Under the pieces are notes generated by a model. That model worked only from the letters and a program-made list of their open reading frames with translations, did not search any database and was not told the origin of the DNA. From assembly GCA_028823855.1 (NCBI GenBank), contig JAPPFL010000011.1, positions 1 through 64,000 on the forward strand: 64,000 nucleotides of DNA, in the 5' to 3' direction. This document shows positions 58,150-64,000 of the stretch, piece by piece; position 1 is the first letter of the stretch; every line of letters begins with the position of its first letter. A program made the position numbers and the translations under genes. This DNA is from Albidovulum sp. (GTDB lineage Bacteria; Pseudomonadota; Alphaproteobacteria; Rhodobacterales; Rhodobacteraceae).

Positions 58150-58884
58150 AGCCCCCGCTCTTCCGGCGAGTGAGTTTCCACCGGCTGCGCGGCCTCCGCA
58201 AAAACCGGTCAAAATCGCCCCCTGAACTAATCCGAACGAAGTGGAAATTAAGCGCTCAAACCTAATATGATCGTTGCCGTACGCAACTCGAGGGCCAGTT
58301 CCTGCGGTTCCGTCTTCGACAGCCGGACTCGCAGTCCGTTCGAGCCGCCGAAATCGGCCGTGATCAATAGGCGCCCGGCGTCCGGAAGGCGTTCCTTGCC
58401 CGGCCGATGCCACCAGCGCCGGATGCTCTCCACTACGAATTCGGTGATTTCTTGGCTGATGCCGACATTTACTCAGCCGATGATTCTCGCGACATCTTGC
58501 ACCCCGAAGGGCGACGCCTCGCCTATGAAAACGTGGACATTGACCTGCTCGGTGCTGCCTTTCGACCGCCGTTCTTGAAGTTCGCGATGTTCTCCTTCTT
58601 CTTCGTGTCAAAGAAAACCACCGGCTGGCCGTCGGCCGAAAAGATGCCGACGGGCGGTTGATGTGCACGAATTGCGCGTCCCCGTCGGGACGCGAGCCGC
58701 ACTCGCGCGTCGTCGCTTTCGCCTTCAGCGTGTAGCCGAGTCCGCTGAGCATCTTTGCCACTTGCGTGTGGGAGGCGCCGAAATTGTGTTTCGCCAGTTC
58801 CGCCGCCAGACCGTGGCAGTTCTTCGATATCGGCAGCAGCGGCCTTTTCGGTTGCCGCTCATGTCCGCCGTCGCTTTTCGTCAA
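58150..58884 (-). mobile_element. ISAzo13-type transposase remnant
   Basis: Three frames on the minus strand reconstruct the transposase. They are LAKHNFGASHTQVAKMLSGLG and KATTRECGSRPDGDAQFVHI, then FFDTKKKENIANFKNGGR, then IRRWWHRPGKERLPDAGRLLITADFGGSNG. These correspond to the DDE transposase of the ISAzo13 (Rhodopirellula-type) family: DTKKKE.V..FKN.GR and RLLITADGGGSNG. Multiple frameshifts make it inactive. Terminal inverted repeats were not identified, so the limits are those of the readable protein. Confidence 0.82.
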
Positions 58885-59378
58885 GCTGCAGCGAAATATT
58901 CTGGAATTTGCCTTTGTCCATATCTACCTATGCCTATTTGATTTCCATGAAATGATTTATGTCCTCAGCTTCGGCAAACGGAATCTTCCCGTGAAACCCT
59001 CCGCAATGCCGCGCCAATTCGGACTCGATAAATTACGGACAGATCTTTGGTCTCAAATTTCGAAATATAGGGCCGCAGCCAAAGATTCGAACGAGGCGAT
59101 AACGTAGCGAATCGCCAATTCAGTTCGCCGACTCTGGACCCAATTTTTTTTTCAGCGCACTGGCAACCGACCGGGACCGCGGCATGCGGGAGACCGATCG
59201 CGCAATTCCGAGATCATCGCAGTTCGGGGGACCGACCTTGATCGTTCCGGTCGCCAAATTTCGAAATCAGTAATTTTTGCGCAGCGAGCAACTCTCGCCC
59301 GACAGTCCGGAAAATCACTAACTGTTTCGCGAGTTTCGCCAAGGACTCTACGGCGCCCCCACTAACGGGATCGATGCA
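58885..59378. other. Spacer between transposase remnant and LacI gene
   Basis: I see no gene, repeat or clear terminator. The sequence has the same featureless character as the other long spacers. Confidence 0.4.
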
Positions 59379-60386
59379 TCATTGCGAACCGCATGATCCC
59401 CGAATAAGCAGCGAAGTTTCCAGAACCGTTTTTTTGTAGGATCGGCTAACCTTGCCCGATACGCGGTCAAAAAGCAGCTTCGCAGCCTCTTGTCCGATCT
59501 CGTATGCGGGTTGCGCGGCTACAGTCAGAGGAGGACGGAAGGAATCGGCGAGGTGGAAGTCATCGAAACCTACGACCGCGATATCTTCAGGGCACCGCTT
59601 TCCCGACATGTTCAGGGCCCTAATCATACCCAAGGTCATAAAGTTGTTTGTGCAAAACACGGCACTCGGAGCGGATTCTGACGCAAGGAGCGCTGCGCTG
59701 GCGCGGTGCGCCGAATCAATGTCTGAATTACTGTGGATGAACAAATCTGGTTCCAGCGCTATTCCAGCATTGCTGTGCGCATCCTTGTATCCATCGATGC
59801 GTTCTTCAATCGAACTCGCCGTAAGTTCAGCCATGACGACGGCGACCCGCCGGTGACCGAGGCGAATTAAATGATCTGTCAACGCGAATGCAGCCGCGCG
59901 GTTGTCGACGACAACGGAGTCCGCGGAAACGGCTTCTAGAAAGCGGTCAACCATGACAAGTGGAAAGGCGCCTTCGGCAAGATTTTGCAAGAATTCGACA
60001 TTTCCTCCGACCGGTGCGAGAATCAAGCCGTCCACCCGCTTCTCGAGAAGCATTTCGATACAGAGGCGTTCCTTCTCGGAGTTTTCGTCGGTATTGCAAA
60101 GTATAAGCTTGCAGTTGTCCTCTCTTTCGTAGACCGCATCTTCGACGCCTCGCACCAAGTTCGAGAAATAGGGGTTCGAAATGTCGGAGATCATCAGCCC
60201 GATTGTGCCTGTTCTATTGCGTCGCAGGCTGCGAGCAACAGCATTCTGCCGATACTGCAGTGATTCGATCGCGACGAGAACTTTACTGCGAGTGTGGGGG
60301 GCGACATACCGCGAATTGTTAATGACATGCGATACCGTTGCAGAAGAAACTCCAGCTCTGCGCGCGACATCGTGTATTGTGGGCAT
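59379..60386 (-). CDS. LacI-family regulator, probable controller of the sugar regulon
   Basis: The product has 335 residues. The helix-turn-helix TIHDVARRAGVSSATVSHVIN is textbook (quoted here in parts: HDVARRAG, SATVSHVIN), the hinge is ARSLRRNRTGTIGLMI, and the effector domain ends with DIAVVGFDDFHLAD and PPLTVAAQP. It is central in the group of genes that carry the shared AATCGWTTGCGTAAWCGATT operator (49727, 57826 and a weaker site at 62408), so it is the likely repressor released by the imported sugar. No copy of the operator is visible in front of its own gene. Confidence 0.93.
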   Translation of the reverse strand: MPTIHDVARRAGVSSATVSHVINNSRYVAPHTRSKVLVAIESLQYRQNAVARSLRRNRTGTIGLMISDISNPYFSNLVRGVEDAVYEREDNCKLILCNTDENSEKERLCIEMLLEKRVDGLILAPVGGNVEFLQNLAEGAFPLVMVDRFLEAVSADSVVVDNRAAAFALTDHLIRLGHRRVAVVMAELTASSIEERIDGYKDAHSNAGIALEPDLFIHSNSDIDSAHRASAALLASESAPSAVFCTNNFMTLGMIRALNMSGKRCPEDIAVVGFDDFHLADSFRPPLTVAAQPAYEIGQEAAKLLFDRVSGKVSRSYKKTVLETSLLIRGSCGSQ

Positions 60387-61312
60387 CCGCTCTCTCGGTT
60401 GATTTTATCTTAACAATTCGAACCGCATCCACCGCGTATAGCTAATCTTTTTGCCCTAGAGCAAGTTGCCCTGGCGCTCCGCGAATTTTCGATTCCGAGC
60501 CGTTCGGACGCCCACAGGCGGAATACCGCCGGTCCGCAACTTCCGGATCAAATCCGGAAGCACCGGCTGTCGCACGGGCCGCGCCCTGCGCACTAAGCAA
60601 GTGCAGGACTTTACCGGCGTCGCTCGCTTACTGTACGCCGACGGGTTAGCTCCCGCGATTACCACATCCATTCCCCGCTCGGCGTTCGCTCGCTTTCCTA
60701 ACTTTATGCCGCTGAACCTACCGACCCGATACCTCGAAGCGAGATTAATGCATTCCGCATTGTCGCTTCCATGAATTGCACTCCGTGACATTTGCAGCAT
60801 GAGTTCCGCATAATTTGGACAATGGAACATATCTTGTCACCGGCGCACTCGGACATGCCGGCTAGTAGAGTCGTAGGGATAACAAATGCGCACCCGCACT
60901 GCGCCTAAATTGAATGAAAAAATGCCAATTATGAAGTCAGCGGTTCGGCTACGCATGAATGTCGGAATCAGTGCCAGTATTTTTCAGCCCGCCAATAACC
61001 AACAACAATATAGCCCATTCCAATACCCGCAGGTTCGACAGAGTTCCGGGCTGGATGTCTTGGCACCACGGTTCCGGGTCTCATCCATAAAACATATCCG
61101 AAACCGGTGGGATTTCCTAGACTAGAAGTTCGGTTGAAGATGTGGTTCAAAACATACCGGAGCGCAACACCAACGAAACATAGCCTTCCGTCGGCAAGCA
61201 GTTCTTCGTCTGCGATCTTGTGATTCGCCATACGATGCGCCGTTGTGCAATAAAACCTCGGATTTTCGACAAAGAATTGTCGCCGGGTCCCGCGGCTTAG
61301 CGCACCCGGCCG
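60387..61312. other. 0.9 kb spacer, possible degraded sequence
   Basis: Short frames on both strands show no family I can name. Near 61268-61309, downstream of the dehydrogenase gene on the minus strand, two small stems occur (CGACAA/TTGTCG and CCGGGT/ACCCGG) that might help end its transcript. Confidence 0.4.
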
Positions 61313-62305
61313 TCAGGGAAAGCGACCCAACGAGACTGCATCCAAAACCTTCATATTGCTCAGAGACTCCTCCGGCGAAAGTGGCAGAGAGTCGTTATCC
61401 AAAATTGCCTTGGAAAATGTATCGGTCATAAGGCGGTATTGGTTGACCGGTTCGAATTTTTCTTCACGGCGATTGGAATCCCGGTCGCATACTATGACAA
61501 GGCCCTCTCCCGCGCGGCTATCAAGCCCGGGGATTATTCCCCTGGGAACTTCGATCGACCCCTGCGTGCCGACAATCTTGTAGGCACCGTTTCCGTCGGC
61601 TTCGAAAGACCCGCTCACAAATGCGATTCCCCCGCCAAATTCGAGCATGGCGCCGAAGCTCATATCCACCCCAAATCTTTCGTCGACCCGCAAGATGCCT
61701 GCGGCGCGTTCAGGTTCAGACCCAAAGCACATGCGCGCAATACTTACGGAGTAGCATCCCATGTCTAGCAAGGCGCCGCCACCGAGTTCAGGTTGAAACC
61801 GAATGTTGTTTTCATCGGCATCTCGCCGAATATTGACGGAAAGATGAGCGTGCACTTCCCGGACTTCGCCAATTTCCCCCGACTCGATCACTTCCTTGAC
61901 GCGAAGAGTCTGGGGATGGAAGCGGTACATGAAACCTTCCATAAGCCGGACGTTTCGGCGTTCGCAAACATCAATTGCCTTTGCTGCCTCCTCGGCGCTC
62001 GTCGCTAGCGGTTTTTCGCAAAGTATCGACTTTCCGGCTTCGGCGGATCGTTCGACCCATTCGGAGTGAAGAGAGTTTGGCAACGGGATGTAAACGGCGT
62101 CGATGTCATCGTCGGCCAGAATTTCATCGTAGTTCCCGTAAACTTTCTCTATTCCGATCTCCCCTGCGTACCGTCGAGCCCTGTTCTCGTCGCGGCTAGC
62201 TATGGCGGCTACCCGCCCATATTGAGAACCCTGAATAGCGGGGGCAACCTGCCATCGACCGATATCTGCTGTTCCGATGATTCCCCAGCTTAGCTTCGAG
62301 CCCAT
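61313..62305 (-). CDS. Gfo/Idh/MocA-family dehydrogenase
   Basis: The product has 330 residues. The N-terminal NAD(P)-binding part WGIIGTADIGR and DAVYIPLPNSLHSEW leads to the family signature GKSILCEKPLA with the catalytic lysine. The C-terminal sheet domain has FMYRFHPQTLRVKEVI and GGGALLDMGCYSVSIAR. These enzymes oxidise or reduce sugars, inositols and their derivatives. A promoter with a weaker copy of the regulon operator lies about 100 bases upstream, placing it in the LacI regulon with the ABC transporter, isomerase and oxidoreductase. Confidence 0.92.
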   Translation of the reverse strand: MGSKLSWGIIGTADIGRWQVAPAIQGSQYGRVAAIASRDENRARRYAGEIGIEKVYGNYDEILADDDIDAVYIPLPNSLHSEWVERSAEAGKSILCEKPLATSAEEAAKAIDVCERRNVRLMEGFMYRFHPQTLRVKEVIESGEIGEVREVHAHLSVNIRRDADENNIRFQPELGGGALLDMGCYSVSIARMCFGSEPERAAGILRVDERFGVDMSFGAMLEFGGGIAFVSGSFEADGNGAYKIVGTQGSIEVPRGIIPGLDSRAGEGLVIVCDRDSNRREEKFEPVNQYRLMTDTFSKAILDNDSLPLSPEESLSNMKVLDAVSLGRFP

Positions 62306-62404
62306 GTCTACCTCTACGCTTCTTAATTGCGGCGCAATTCGACGTCTTTAATCCGGCAATGTCTTTTCCGATCAGTTGCGGCGAAAAGGTCGGTTTCTGA
62401 ATAC

Positions 62405-62433
62405 ACTATAAGTTTACGTATACGATTACGCAA
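62405..62433 (-). promoter_or_regulatory. Promoter with embedded LacI-type operator for the dehydrogenase gene
   Basis: On the minus strand TTGCGT (62428-62433) and TATAGT (62405-62410) are 17 bases apart. The operator-like sequence AATCGTATACGTAAACTTAT (62408-62427, 15 of 20 positions as in the 57826 site, central CG kept) fills the spacer. Confidence 0.75.
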
Positions 62434-63188
62434 GTGAACGCGCGCGTTAGATTCCTGCCGTTCTCCACTGCCGCCTTGGATTGCGAAACCAAAACTGCGC
62501 TCGAAGCGCAATTGCGCGCGTCTCAGGTCGTCGGCGGTCGCCGACCAGGATCTTGCGGATCCGAGAGAAGAGGGTCCGAGTAAGGAACCGAGCGATTGCG
62601 CTCTCGCTGATAGTCTGGATTTGAAACCAAAATTCTTCGAAAGGCCCTTGCCGCGAAAATTTTTCTGGCACGCTTCGGAGCTTCGAAGGGATCGCGCCGG
62701 ATTTCGAATGCGAGAAGATATAACGGATCAACACCAAGAATCTGAAATTCTATGTTATCGAACGTAGGCGATTCGGCTCTCTTGGGCGAAAAAGCGCGAA
62801 CTAAAGGCGCAGCCAAACTCCCTGACTAGGGTTCGCGTCGCCACACGAACCATTTGAAATTCGCAATCGTCGAATTGCTGCGAAAAGGCGGCTGAACAAA
62901 TCTTATTCGCATCGTTTCAATCCGTTAGCGTCACCTGCCGACAGACCTGTAACATCATCGAAATACTCGATTTTCCTTTTGCGATTTCGCGCGGAACGAA
63001 TTCATGCTGACCTAAAATTAATTGAACCAAATTCCGATGCAGAGAGCCGTGTCGAAACGGCTCCGGACTAAATTCGGAACGAAATACTTGCATGTGCGCA
63101 TGGTTCAAACCGCGAATTCTCTGATTGCGCTTTTTCGATTGACTTGTACCATTGTCTTCAACAGAGCTGACCCAATTCGAATCTAGAA
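62434..63188. other. Spacer upstream of the desaturase gene
   Basis: No supportable gene is seen. A minus-strand frame around 62447-62737 has no recognisable motif. Confidence 0.4.
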
Positions 63189-64000
63189 ATGACGTCTAAA
63201 AACGATTTTCCCGAGCAGAGAGTCCCTGCGGGCCAAGCCAGTGAATGGAACTGGAATCCCGATCTCCCGATACCTACTTCGCCCCTGTTTCGCTGGCCTC
63301 CCAAGCCAATAGAGACGGTGAAATGGCTCTCTTCCTACTGGCTCGGGATCTCGGCCGTCGTTGTCGAATTCGTTCTGGCGTTTGCCGTCTGGGAATTTCT
63401 GCAGCCCGGCATCGAGGAAATAAAGTCCTTTTCTTTCGGCTGGGTATTTCAAATCTACGTCCGCAACCTCGCCCTCCTGACACTAGTTGCGGGCGGCCTC
63501 CATGCTTATCTTTATTCGTTCCGAAAGCAGGGAAGCAGGCTAAAATACGACGCTCGCGATCTCGCGAAGGCCAGTAGGCGGTTCACGTTCCGGAATCAGG
63601 TCTTTGACAATATGTTCTGGAGCTTGGCAAGCGGCGTAACGGTCTGGACCACCTACGAAGTTGCGTATAATTGGGCAGCCGCGAACGACTATGTGCCTTC
63701 TCTTGCAATTGGCCAGAATCCGGTATGGTTCGTGGCTTGGTTCGCCCTGATTCCCATTTGGTCTTCGCTTCATTTCTATTGGGTACATCGCGTACTGCAT
63801 TGGCCGCCCCTCTACCGTTTCGCGCATTCACTTCATCACCGAAACGTAACCGTCGGTCCCTGGTCCGGAATATCAATGCATCCCTTGGAGCACGCAATGT
63901 ATTTCTCGAGCGTCCTGATCCACGTTGTCGTTGCCTCGCATCCCGTTCACGTATTGTTTCATCTCTATCTCGAAGCCCTGAATCCGGCGTTTTCGCATTC
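63189..64000 (+). CDS. Sterol desaturase/fatty acid hydroxylase family protein (3' end cut by window)
   Basis: At least 270 residues are encoded and the frame runs off the window end. Several hydrophobic segments (about 48-70, 84-110, 140-160, 178-196) surround the histidine boxes HRVLH (200-204), HSLHH (213-217) and HPLEH (231-235), which bind the di-iron centre of membrane hydroxylases and desaturases. The oxygenase acts on lipid or carotenoid-like substrates in the membrane. The ATG at 63189 is preceded by an in-frame stop and only a weak binding site. The remaining histidine boxes should lie beyond the window. Confidence 0.88.
   Translation, partial: MTSKNDFPEQRVPAGQASEWNWNPDLPIPTSPLFRWPPKPIETVKWLSSYWLGISAVVVEFVLAFAVWEFLQPGIEEIKSFSFGWVFQIYVRNLALLTLVAGGLHAYLYSFRKQGSRLKYDARDLAKASRRFTFRNQVFDNMFWSLASGVTVWTTYEVAYNWAAANDYVPSLAIGQNPVWFVAWFALIPIWSSLHFYWVHRVLHWPPLYRFAHSLHHRNVTVGPWSGISMHPLEHAMYFSSVLIHVVVASHPVHVLFHLYLEALNPAFSH

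Noticed and set aside
57925-58884. Single 319-residue frame as an intact gene
   Set aside because: The frame contains the transposase start only in its first part. The remaining conserved transposase blocks lie in two other frames, so the open frame is accidental.

Overview
The window looks like the chromosome of an alphaproteobacterium. The case rests on gene content: a betaine-type ABC system, TRAP transport, two glnT/glx-type cassettes, a DUF1989-GcvT fusion, LacI and GntR regulators and a decayed RIT element. By my own count, intact genes cover only about two thirds of the sequence. The rest is long spacers and readable gene remnants (transposase, recombinases, DNA methyltransferase, ureohydrolase, methyltransferase, a nonsense-interrupted binding protein). 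This suggests a genome that is losing genes, for example in a host-associated or niche-restricted lineage. That lifestyle is inference.

Layout. 0-4 kb: an MBL hydrolase, a glutathionyl-hydroquinone-reductase-like transferase and an agmatinase-family ureohydrolase. 3.7-6.2 kb: a dead methyltransferase copy and unreadable sequence. 6.2-9.8 kb: an unusual group with a membrane-anchored (Gly-Asp)n protein, an out-of-frame overlapping lipoprotein that resembles phage outer spanins, an aspartyl beta-hydroxylase-like enzyme and, on the other strand, a membrane LuxR regulator coupled to a 528-residue protein of unknown role. 10-11.9 kb: a dead ureohydrolase beside a live methyltransferase. This is the mirror image of the 2.6-4.3 kb pair, so a two-gene cassette was duplicated and each copy lost a different member. 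12.3-13.9 kb: an ammonium transporter plus a small membrane partner, closed by a terminator.

14-28 kb: a long minus-strand gene array. It runs from a glutamine-synthetase-like ligase through a split glutamate-synthase-like trio, a small unknown, a nitrilase, another unknown and a betaine-type ABC transporter to a DUF1989-GcvT fusion. A GntR regulator diverges from its head. The set reads as uptake and nitrogen/C1 stripping of a methylated or quaternary amine. 30-37 kb: a LacI-controlled TRAP transporter with galactarate dehydratase. 37.8-40.8 kb: a decayed recombinase-in-trio element. 41-44 kb: a Cache-domain periplasmic protein and an MmeI-like DNA methyltransferase fragment. 44-49 kb: a second, compact ligase/glutamate-synthase-like cassette (glxBCD-glnT order) with a class I amidotransferase.

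49.7-62.4 kb: a scattered sugar regulon made of a ribose-type ABC system, a TIM-barrel isomerase, an Old-Yellow-Enzyme-type oxidoreductase, a Gfo/Idh/MocA dehydrogenase and a LacI regulator. Three near-identical palindromes lie in or next to good promoters and tie these genes together. The binding-protein gene of this regulon carries an in-frame TAG. The window ends inside a sterol-desaturase-family gene.
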